A DNA stretch of 7,161 nt from Thermoplasmata archaeon (GTDB lineage: Archaea > Thermoplasmatota > Thermoplasmata > Sysuiplasmatales > Sysuiplasmataceae), in contig JAJYOM010000078.1 in assembly GCA_021796175.1 (NCBI GenBank), forward strand, positions 1-7,161, given 5' to 3'. The notes under the pieces were generated by a model. It was not told the origin of the DNA, searched no databases, and saw nothing but the letters and a program-made list of their open reading frames with translations. Numbering within the stretch: position 1 is the stretch's first letter; the number at the start of each line of letters is the position of its first letter. This document shows, piece after piece, positions 1 to 5,740 of this stretch. Both the position numbers and the translations under genes were made by a program.

Positions 1-13
1 TTCCATCTCCATC

Positions 14-1177
14 TCATTTAAGTACCTGGGAACCGGCTTCGTGCGCCTCGCTCCTTTCCGTCGACTCATTCACGTCTGCTGTGTGCAGACCATGGACACC
101 GACATTAAGGAGTCCGCCGAACATCGCGGTGAGTATTCCTGCAATTATCTCTACAACTATAAGTGCAGTGTTCACCGGAACAAGATGATAGATGAGTTTT
201 ATGGAATCAATTGCGCCCTGTATTATCAGGCCAATGGCCAGGAACATGAGGCCTGCAGTAATGGATGACCATGAAATCATCCGTGTGCTGATGTATGTGT
301 TCGTGAACCTGCCGACTTCAAGCACAAAGGCTGCGAAAACGCCGATCCAGAGGAAGCTTGAAACAAATATCAGCAGGAGTATCTGCGGAGGAACGTTCCG
401 CGCAGTGACTACGGTGGAGAATGCATACAGCAGCCCAAGAACCACCATTATAATCGAAACAATCGCAAATGGAAGCATCTGGCTCCCGGATCTTATGGCC
501 TTCCATATGGTGCCAGTTCCTCTTTTTATCGCATCCCCCAGGTCATACGCGTACCAGACCAGATAAAGTCCGATCAGGAAGGTTATCAGTCCAGGAGCGA
601 TTGCCGAGATATAATTCAGGTTGTGGCTCCTGCTGAGATTCAATATGTCTGAAAACATGAGGAAGAAACCGTAGACCATGAATATGGCCGAAATAGGTGC
701 AAACAGTTTCCTTCTCATTTTCTTGTCCTTCAGCGTCTTAATCAGTATGTAGTAGACACCTTCCACAGTTGGTGTCTGTTTGATGAAAACCCTGCGTACA
801 GAATCTATTTTGATGCGCGAGGAGATGACTGGATAGAAGAATTCGTCTTCCGCCCCGTTGCTTACAAGTATTGCCCTGTCTGCCTTGACTATCTCCATGA
901 CCCTTTCAAGCTGCTGGGACAGTATCCTGTCTGATTCCAGACCGACATTCTGGCTCCCGACTATTGTCGCAACCTGGACATCCATACCTCTCTTGGAAAG
1001 TTCATCATACATTGAAACTGCAGAAAGAACAGTGTTGGCATCCGGATCTTCGGGATCAGCGAGTGCCAGGGCTGTGCCAGCTTCGAAATTCGCCTCCCTT
1101 CCAATGAAGGGACCGGATAAGTGCGCCTTCGCACCTATGTCGTCATCTCTGTCGACGCAGAGGATAAGTGTCTTCAT
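14..1177 (-). CDS. DUF373 family archaeal integral membrane protein
   Basis: A 387-residue protein recognised as the archaeal DUF373 family, whose biochemical role is unknown. Residues 1-155 form a soluble domain opening with a beta strand and an acidic motif, DRDDDIG (residues 9-15). A second acidic stretch, LADPEDPDAN (39-48), follows, then an alpha/beta-like segment with ATIVG (70-74). Six hydrophobic segments follow at about 159-177, 190-212, 233-257, 264-290, 300-323 and 332-360, and the protein ends in a polar tail of about 22 residues. The ATG start puts the acidic motif at the usual extreme N-terminus and lies 33 nt from the centre of a TATA-like box. The gene is divergent from the CDF homologue. 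The clustered aspartates suggest metal or phosphate-ligand binding at the membrane, but that is only inference. Family assignment is confident; function is not assigned. Confidence 0.88.
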   Translation of the reverse strand: MKTLILCVDRDDDIGAKAHLSGPFIGREANFEAGTALALADPEDPDANTVLSAVSMYDELSKRGMDVQVATIVGSQNVGLESDRILSQQLERVMEIVKADRAILVSNGAEDEFFYPVISSRIKIDSVRRVFIKQTPTVEGVYYILIKTLKDKKMRRKLFAPISAIFMVYGFFLMFSDILNLSRSHNLNYISAIAPGLITFLIGLYLVWYAYDLGDAIKRGTGTIWKAIRSGSQMLPFAIVSIIMVVLGLLYAFSTVVTARNVPPQILLLIFVSSFLWIGVFAAFVLEVGRFTNTYISTRMISWSSITAGLMFLAIGLIIQGAIDSIKLIYHLVPVNTALIVVEIIAGILTAMFGGLLNVGVHGLHTADVNESTERSEAHEAGSQVLK

Positions 1178-1205
1178 ATCTGCGCGGTAAAATTGGCAGG
1201 CAAGC

Positions 1206-1214
1206 TATTTAAAT
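1206..1214 (-). promoter_or_regulatory. TATA-like box for the DUF373 gene
   Basis: On the minus strand this reads ATTTAAATA, close to an archaeal TATA element. Its centre lies about 33 nt upstream of the ATG at 1177, so transcription would start about 7 nt before the start codon and give a very short leader. No Shine-Dalgarno-like sequence is visible between them. The core is palindromic, but nothing downstream on the plus strand lies at matching distance. Confidence 0.5.
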
Positions 1215-1274
1215 GAATTGTTCTCGGTGATCGACTTCGCCTTCGTCAACACGTACTTGTTGCATTTCAAAAGC

Positions 1275-1283
1275 ATTTTTAAT
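1275..1283 (+). promoter_or_regulatory. TATA-like box for the CDF homologue gene
   Basis: ATTTTTAAT is the most A/T-rich element in front of the gene and is preceded by a purine-rich CAAAAG stretch that could act as a TFB-binding (BRE) element. It is centred about 42 nt upstream of the ATG at 1321, implying a leader of roughly 15 nt. The 143-nt region 1178-1320 holds this box and the divergent DUF373 box; I see nothing else in it. Confidence 0.4.
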
Positions 1284-1320
1284 CTGCTTCCGGCTACTGG
1301 TTGGCTGGACAGAAGAAGAA

Positions 1321-2217
1321 ATGTTGTCCAGGGACAGAAGCTACCGGACCATATCAATCACACTTGTTGCCGATGGCCTGCTCTTCATCCTTATTCTTGC
1401 AATTTCAATAATAAGCAGCAGCGAGGCTGTCTTTTCCGAAGCACTCTACCAGCTTAGCGATGTAGCCAGCGGGGGTCTTCTCCTTTATGCAGTCTGGAGT
1501 TCCATGAGACCTGCGGACGAGGCGCACCACTTCGGCTACGGACTCGACCGGTTCTTCTGGTCATTCATAAGCGGCGTCTTTGTTTTTTCAGTGAACGGCG
1601 CGTTGTCCATTCTGAGCGGCATATTCGAGCTTTTCCACGGCAGACCCATCAGGGAGATAGGCGCAAGCATCACAGTTCTCCTTGCCACAGTGGCAATAAG
1701 CACGGCAAGCCTGATGTATATACTTGCTAGAAACAGGGCAGCGCAGAGAAGCAGGCCAGGAGCACTGCAGCAGTACCACCAGGGCGTAAGAACAGTGCTC
1801 GTTCAGGATGTTATGAGCATTGTTTCAAGTTGTGTCGCACTTGCCGCTCTGTCAGTCGTTTACTATACTCACCTGACGTTATATGATTCGGGTGCTGCAG
1901 TTGTAAATGGGGTGCTCCTGCTGATAACCGGAATAGTCCTTTCTTCAGAGTCCCGGGAACTACTGATTGGCAAGGGTCTGAACCGGGAACAGCTGCGCAA
2001 AATATCCGCATACCTGCAGTCGCTCCCGAATGTTAACAGGGTGCGCGATATCAAATCCATATATCTTGGACCGGAGAGCCTGCTGGTAGTATTGAGAGTC
2101 AATTTCAGGGATGGTCTTACAACTGACCAGCTTGAGCAGTCGATAGACATTGTTCAGGTGGCTCTCGCGAAAGAAATGCCTGAACTGAAACACGTTATAG
2201 TCGAACCGGAAAGCTGA
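1321..2217 (+). CDS. Cation diffusion facilitator (ZnT9/SLC30A9-like) homologue with atypical metal site
   Basis: A 298-residue membrane protein with the CDF layout: six hydrophobic segments (about 13-33, 37-60, 79-104, 113-136, 158-180, 189-208) and a cytoplasmic C-terminal domain (about 215-298). The signature HHFGYGLDRFFW (69-80) and the IVLSSESRELLIGKG to IVEPES C-terminus match the SLC30A9-like branch, whose members have HPFGYG and ARESRGLLIG-type motifs. CDF proteins normally export Zn, Mn, Fe or similar divalent metals by proton antiport. The ligand positions are unusual. In TM2 the family His before the conserved Asp is Tyr43; Asp47 is kept, and the next positions are Ser50 and Gly51 rather than Asn/Gln or Asp. 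In TM5 the usual Glu-Asp is Gln162-Asp163. Metal transport is therefore uncertain. The ATG is the first in frame after the putative promoter. The next gene starts 60 nt downstream on the same strand and may be co-transcribed. Confidence 0.83.
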   Translation: MLSRDRSYRTISITLVADGLLFILILAISIISSSEAVFSEALYQLSDVASGGLLLYAVWSSMRPADEAHHFGYGLDRFFWSFISGVFVFSVNGALSILSGIFELFHGRPIREIGASITVLLATVAISTASLMYILARNRAAQRSRPGALQQYHQGVRTVLVQDVMSIVSSCVALAALSVVYYTHLTLYDSGAAVVNGVLLLITGIVLSSESRELLIGKGLNREQLRKISAYLQSLPNVNRVRDIKSIYLGPESLLVVLRVNFRDGLTTDQLEQSIDIVQVALAKEMPELKHVIVEPES

Positions 2218-2277
2218 GCCTTTTCGTGGGGCAGTGCGTTGCAGCTAACTGTGTAAAAAGTGTTATCTAATACCCAT

Positions 2278-3168
2278 ATGGTTTTAAAGCGCGTGTATCT
2301 CTGGTACATAATCCCGGCATCCGCAGCACTTTCTGTATTCTTCGTGGCATCTGTCCAGGATCTGCGGGACAGGGAAGTCAGTGACATACTCTGGATTGTG
2401 CTGGGTTCACTGGGTTTTGCCCTGTTTGCAGCAGGCATTGCGTTTGGCAATTATGATGTCCCGGGCCTTTCTTCAATCGCGCTGCTCCTTCCCGCGTTCC
2501 TTTTTGCCGACATGTTTGTAGACTGGCAGAAGCTGCTGGGGAAGTCGGGCAATCCAGCCAGGTACTCTATCGCCGCCGTGCTCCTGTTTATAGCTGTTCT
2601 GCAGTCAATTCAGCACATCGGCTCCATATATGTTGATGCGATGCTCTCAACTTCTGCGTGGATAGCCTTCATCTTCCTCCTTTACAGGATAGATGTTATC
2701 AAAGGGGGTGCCGACGCAAAGGCGCTTGTAACGCTTGCCATCATTTTCCCCTTCTATCCGCAAACACTGTCCGGTGCAAAGATGCCGGTATATTCAGACC
2801 TGACTTTTCCTTTCTTTCTCAGCGTTCTGATGATGGGGGCCATATTTTCATCAGTCGTCCCGCTAATACTCGCAGGCAGAAACGCAGCAAAGGGAAATTT
2901 GAGACTGCCTCACATGTTTCTCGGCCTCGTCAGGAATGTCGAAGCGGTTGATCTGAGCAAAGAGTGGCTGCTGGAAGTTTCTGATGAGAATGGGCAACCA
3001 AAGAGAGTCAGGAAGCTCGGTACCGTTGACGAGAATGTTGCACTCGCTGAGATTAGAAGAGCCGGTTGGAAAAGTGTCTGGATTTCACCCAAGCTGCCTT
3101 TTATCGTACCTCTCGCGGCCGGACTGATCTTTGTGCTCGCGGTTGGAAACCCTCTTTTCTACCTTTAG
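2278..3168 (+). CDS. A24-family prepilin/preflagellin peptidase (FlaK-like aspartyl membrane protease)
   Basis: A polytopic membrane aspartyl protease expected to cut the class III signal peptides of archaellins or archaeal pilins at the cytoplasmic membrane face. From the ATG at 2278 it has 296 residues. TM1 (about 9-26) leads into the first catalytic motif, Asp28 with Arg32 and Val34 (QDLRDREVSD). The second motif, KGGADAKAL, places the second catalytic Asp at 146. GGAD is the archaeal FlaK-type form (GxHyD) of the GxGD signature. More hydrophobic segments occur at about 37-57, 63-81, 97-113, 124-139 and 178-203. A hydrophilic domain (about 205-267) and a terminal membrane segment (about 272-292) match the archaeal A24 C-terminal extension. 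An in-frame GTG at 2260 would add six polar residues; I prefer the ATG because TM1 follows it closely. No pilin or archaellum gene is nearby, so the substrate cannot be read from context. The 3' end overlaps the convergent glycosylase gene. Confidence 0.85.
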   Translation: MVLKRVYLWYIIPASAALSVFFVASVQDLRDREVSDILWIVLGSLGFALFAAGIAFGNYDVPGLSSIALLLPAFLFADMFVDWQKLLGKSGNPARYSIAAVLLFIAVLQSIQHIGSIYVDAMLSTSAWIAFIFLLYRIDVIKGGADAKALVTLAIIFPFYPQTLSGAKMPVYSDLTFPFFLSVLMMGAIFSSVVPLILAGRNAAKGNLRLPHMFLGLVRNVEAVDLSKEWLLEVSDENGQPKRVRKLGTVDENVALAEIRRAGWKSVWISPKLPFIVPLAAGLIFVLAVGNPLFYL

Positions 3169-3849
3169 CTTCCTGCTGCCGAACTTGCATCTGTCTGACA
3201 AAAAACACCGACTGCATGCTGGTTCAGATCTGCAGAGCTTCTTGCCGAATTCGACGAGCAACGCATGCAACCTGTTGTACAGCACGACATCTCCACCAAC
3301 ACTTCTTTCAACGAATCTCTTGACCTCCGCGTAGCCTGATTTGCTGTAAACCAGACCGAGCCTGCCCAGTATGCGGCGGGAATATGCGTCTGCCACAAAA
3401 ACAGGCATGTTGCAGGCGTAGAGCAGTATGGAGTCTGCAGTCTCCTCACCAATGCCGTGGATGGAGAGCAGTTCATTTCTCGAATTGCCCATCTCAATTC
3501 CTGCCAGTTCCTCAAGCGATCCATGATGCCTTTCGAGCAGGAATCTTGAAAACACTCTGAGCCTCTCCGCCTTCTGTCGATAGAAACCGCTGGGTTTGAC
3601 CAGCTCCTCGATTGCGGTTACATCGGCATGTGCCAGCTTTTCAGCGCTCATCAGTCCGGCGCTTTTCAGACTTGCAATTGCCATTTCAGCGTTCTTCCAT
3701 GACGTGCTCTGTGTCAGTATCGCACCGGCACACACTTCGAATTCTGTTTCCGCAGGCCACCAGCCAGGTTCACCATATACTGAATAAAGTATGGAGTAAA
3801 GTTCCGATACGTCAAGTCTAACTGTCAATCTTCTTTCCCGTGAAGGCAT
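3085..3849 (-). CDS. EndoIII-like HhH-GPD DNA glycosylase (MagIII / COG2231 type)
   Basis: A 254-residue base-excision-repair glycosylase that should remove alkylated or otherwise damaged bases. GEPGWWP (26-32), GAILTQSTSWKNAE (42-55) and PSGFYRQKAERL (86-97) are typical of the 'DNA endonuclease III-related' group that includes Helicobacter MagIII. The helix-hairpin-helix is SIHGIGEETAD (129-139), and the catalytic Asp is Asp154 in VADAYSRR. Glu136 sits where EndoIII has its beta-lyase lysine, so a monofunctional glycosylase is expected. Cys206-X5-Cys212-X2-Cys215-X5-Cys221 is a likely 4Fe-4S site. The ATG at 3849 is chosen because GAGAGAGG lies 5 nt upstream; a TTG at 3828 is possible, and an ATG at 3927 would add 26 non-homologous residues. 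The gene overlaps the thiL 3' end by 32 nt, implying coupled translation. A basic 33-residue tail after Cys221 is encoded mostly inside the convergent peptidase gene. Confidence 0.85.
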   Translation of the reverse strand: MPSRERRLTVRLDVSELYSILYSVYGEPGWWPAETEFEVCAGAILTQSTSWKNAEMAIASLKSAGLMSAEKLAHADVTAIEELVKPSGFYRQKAERLRVFSRFLLERHHGSLEELAGIEMGNSRNELLSIHGIGEETADSILLYACNMPVFVADAYSRRILGRLGLVYSKSGYAEVKRFVERSVGGDVVLYNRLHALLVEFGKKLCRSEPACSRCFLSDRCKFGSRKLKVEKRVSNREHKDQSGRERYDKRQLG

Positions 3850-4789
3850 CGTAACCTCTCTCTTCAAGCAGAGCTTTCTTTTTCCCCCTCCTTGAATAGA
3901 CGCCCTCCCCTTTGCAAACACTGCCAATGACAGTTACGGGTGTCTTCATCCTTGACGCAACTCTTCCAAGTGCCTCGCGCGACTCTGCTGTGAAAAGGAG
4001 TTCATAATCGCCACCCCAGTAGTATGCAATCTCCTTCTGGCGGGTGCTGCCGATCCCATGCCCGGAAAGTCTTCGCGCCACCGGAACAGCTTCCTCGTCT
4101 ATCTCGAGTCTGACACAGCTCGCACGACTTATATACCACGCTGAGAGAGCAAGTCCGTCTGTTATATCGATTGCAGCGGAAGATATGCCGCTCTTCGAAA
4201 GGAGTATGCCTTCTTCTATCCTTGGCTCAGGGTTAAAGAGCCTGGATCCTTTTTCCGGTTTTTCACCACGCTCGAGTCGTGAATATTCCGCAGCTGCTTC
4301 CCCTATAGTCCCCGTGACGGCGAGTATTTGTCCCGCTCTCGCGCCGCTCCTGAGGAGCAGTCTTCCTGTTTTCCTTCCCATCACTGTTATTGAGATTGTA
4401 AGTTCCTGGGTGCTCTTGGTATCCCCGCCTACAATCCTTACTCCGAATTCGACTGCACGTTCGTTTATGCCCCTGGCTATATCACTTATGTCTCCCCTTC
4501 TCATGTAGCGTGGTATTCCAAGTGAAACCACCATGGCGACGGGCCTGCCACCCATTGCGGCAATGTCGCTGAGGTTGACAGCTGCCGCCATTCTGCCTTT
4601 TTCCATATTGCTCATGATGTGAGAAAAATGGGTGCTGTCGGCGAGCATATCTGTACTTACAAGCATCTGCTGCCTTCCGATGCGGATGACGGCACAATCA
4701 TCGCCTATCCCTTCCGGTGGCGCTGGCGACTTGAAAATGTGAGATAACTCTTCAATCACACGTCTCTCCGTCAATCCGCTGCGCGTCAC
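3818..4789 (-). CDS. thiL: Thiamine-monophosphate kinase
   Basis: Catalyses ATP-dependent phosphorylation of thiamine monophosphate to thiamine diphosphate, the last step of cofactor synthesis, in the cytoplasm. The 323 residues span the normal ThiL length. Family motifs are present in order: GIGDDCAV (27-34), VSTDML (44-49), VNLSDIAAMG (71-80), GGDT (121-124, Mg-ATP site), RSGARAG (147-153), DITDGL (208-213), GGDYELLF (259-266) and the C-terminal GYDAF (312-316). A minor departure is that the usual RSGAxPGD is RSGARAGQ here. The start is GTG at 4789: the ATGs just upstream are out of frame or hit a stop, and a TATA-like element is centred 26 nt upstream, which fits a leaderless transcript. 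The glycosylase gene follows with a 32-nt overlap. No THI-element riboswitch is visible and the short leader leaves no room for one. No other thiamine gene is in the window. Confidence 0.95.
   Translation of the reverse strand: MTRSGLTERRVIEELSHIFKSPAPPEGIGDDCAVIRIGRQQMLVSTDMLADSTHFSHIMSNMEKGRMAAAVNLSDIAAMGGRPVAMVVSLGIPRYMRRGDISDIARGINERAVEFGVRIVGGDTKSTQELTISITVMGRKTGRLLLRSGARAGQILAVTGTIGEAAAEYSRLERGEKPEKGSRLFNPEPRIEEGILLSKSGISSAAIDITDGLALSAWYISRASCVRLEIDEEAVPVARRLSGHGIGSTRQKEIAYYWGGDYELLFTAESREALGRVASRMKTPVTVIGSVCKGEGVYSRRGKKKALLEERGYDAFTGKKIDS
3855..3862 (-). promoter_or_regulatory. Shine-Dalgarno site inside thiL that sets the glycosylase start
   Basis: On the minus strand GAGAGAGG ends 5 nt before the ATG at 3849, and lies within the last codons of thiL. 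It is the clearest ribosome-binding site seen in the window. It supports the 3849 start over the longer ATG at 3927 or the TTG at 3828, and an internal, operon-type start for this gene. Confidence 0.5.
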
Positions 4790-4810
4790 ATTTCATTGAT
4801 AGTGGTACGG

Positions 4811-4819
4811 TTATAATAT
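4811..4819 (-). promoter_or_regulatory. TATA-like box for thiL (leaderless spacing)
   Basis: The minus strand reads ATATTATAA, with its centre about 26 nt from the G of the GTG start at 4789. That is the spacing expected between an archaeal TATA box and the transcription start, so transcription would begin at or next to the start codon. It also supports the GTG start. The purine-containing GAACATG just upstream could be the BRE. Confidence 0.55.
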
Positions 4820-4890
4820 CATGTTCGAGTGTCCAGCCGGAAACGGGTATGCTTAAGATGCACGGCCCTCTGGCTGAACTCAATCTACCT

Positions 4891-4899
4891 CTAAAATAG
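4891..4899 (+). promoter_or_regulatory. TATA-like box for the PAC2-family gene
   Basis: CTAAAATAG is centred about 33 nt upstream of the ATG at 4928, implying a leader of about 7 nt. It shares the 138-nt divergent region 4790-4927 with the thiL promoter. The rest of that region shows only a weak five-base inverted repeat and no RNA gene that I can recognise. Confidence 0.42.
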
Positions 4900-4927
4900 T
4901 AGAAAGCACCTACCTGTTGCGATTACA

Positions 4928-5686
4928 ATGTCTGGTGATGTCCGGCTGACAAAACTCAAGGAAGTTGCACTGAACAACGGAGTCCTTATTGAGGCTTTTA
5001 CTGGGGTAGGTATGGTTGCCAGCATAGCGGCCAATTACATGATTTCGAACCTGCAGATGGATCAGGTTGCAGCGATGGACGCAGACGACTTTCCTCCCGT
5101 TTCAATGATATACAACGGTAGACCGAAACTGCCGTGCAGGGTGTACTGTTCACTTGATCTAAACCTTGCCATCTTTACCAGTGAGGTTCCCCTGCCAATC
5201 AAGACGCACCGGGCAGTTGCAAACGAGCTGATCAAATGGGGGGCGGAGTCCGGCTGCACTTCTTTCATCGCTATGGACGCAATACCACGCGAGGGGGAGG
5301 AGGACGAAGAAAACAGACCTGCCGATGTAATACCAGCGGTCTGGGCCATAGGATCTGGCGATCGTTCAAGGAAGAAGATGAAGGAAGCAGAACTTGAGAC
5401 ATTGCAGGTGGGTATGATAACCGGTGTATCTGCCATTATGTTAAACCAGGGAAGAATGCAGAACCTTGACGTCATAGGGCTTTACGCGGACGCGAGGACA
5501 GACATACCAGACGCTGCCGCTGCCGCCAGCCTGATCGCTGTCCTTAACAAACTGCTCCGGCCGAGGCCGTTCAGCCTGTCGCTCAAACCACTTCTTGACG
5601 AGGCACGGGACATTCAGGGCCAGCTGGAGAAAATCAGAAAGCAGGCAGAGCCGGCTATCAAGGAGCCTTACAACATATATAGCTGA
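4928..5686 (+). CDS. PAC2-family protein (archaeal proteasome assembly chaperone homologue) with C-terminal HbYX-like motif
   Basis: A 252-residue soluble protein of the PAC2 family, related to eukaryotic proteasome assembly chaperones and the archaeal PbaA/PbaB proteins. The family glycine-rich helix start appears as EAFTGVGMVASIAANY (22-37), where relatives have GFPGxGLVGSIAA. The domain continues to about residue 205, with an acidic loop at 122-128 and the ITGVSAIML segment. The last 30 or so residues form a charged, probably helical stalk. The final three residues, Ile250-Tyr251-Ser252, fit the hydrophobic-Tyr-X motif by which proteasome activators dock into 20S alpha-ring pockets. Assembly or activation of the 20S proteasome is the likely role; docking is inference. 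The start is ATG with a TATA-like box 33 nt upstream; no good SD is seen. The radical SAM gene follows after 54 nt on the same strand. Confidence 0.83.
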   Translation: MSGDVRLTKLKEVALNNGVLIEAFTGVGMVASIAANYMISNLQMDQVAAMDADDFPPVSMIYNGRPKLPCRVYCSLDLNLAIFTSEVPLPIKTHRAVANELIKWGAESGCTSFIAMDAIPREGEEDEENRPADVIPAVWAIGSGDRSRKKMKEAELETLQVGMITGVSAIMLNQGRMQNLDVIGLYADARTDIPDAAAAASLIAVLNKLLRPRPFSLSLKPLLDEARDIQGQLEKIRKQAEPAIKEPYNIYS

Positions 5687-5740
5687 CTTGATATCTGACG
5701 GCAAACAGTCTTATTCCATTTCGCAGATAGTCAGTTAAGG

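Noticed and set aside
2260..2277. GTG start adding six residues to the A24 peptidase
   Set aside because: The added residues are polar and precede TM1 without adding a recognisable feature. The ATG at 2278 fits the short N-terminus of the family, though the GTG cannot be excluded.
3850..3927. Longer glycosylase start at the ATG at 3927
   Set aside because: The extra 26 residues lie wholly inside thiL and look like no part of the family, while the ATG at 3849 has a good ribosome-binding site.
4044..4508. 154-codon open frame on the plus strand, antisense to thiL
   Set aside because: It is a shadow of the thiL coding frame: it shows no family resemblance, and thiL has all its motifs intact in the opposite direction. 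The same applies to the long frames at 192-566, 5062-5475 and 5966-6376.
4834..4876. Inverted repeat CAGCC / GGCTG in the thiL-PAC2 intergenic region
   Set aside because: It has only five base pairs with a loop of more than 30 nt and no flanking complementarity. That is expected by chance, and there is no riboswitch or tRNA-like structure around it.
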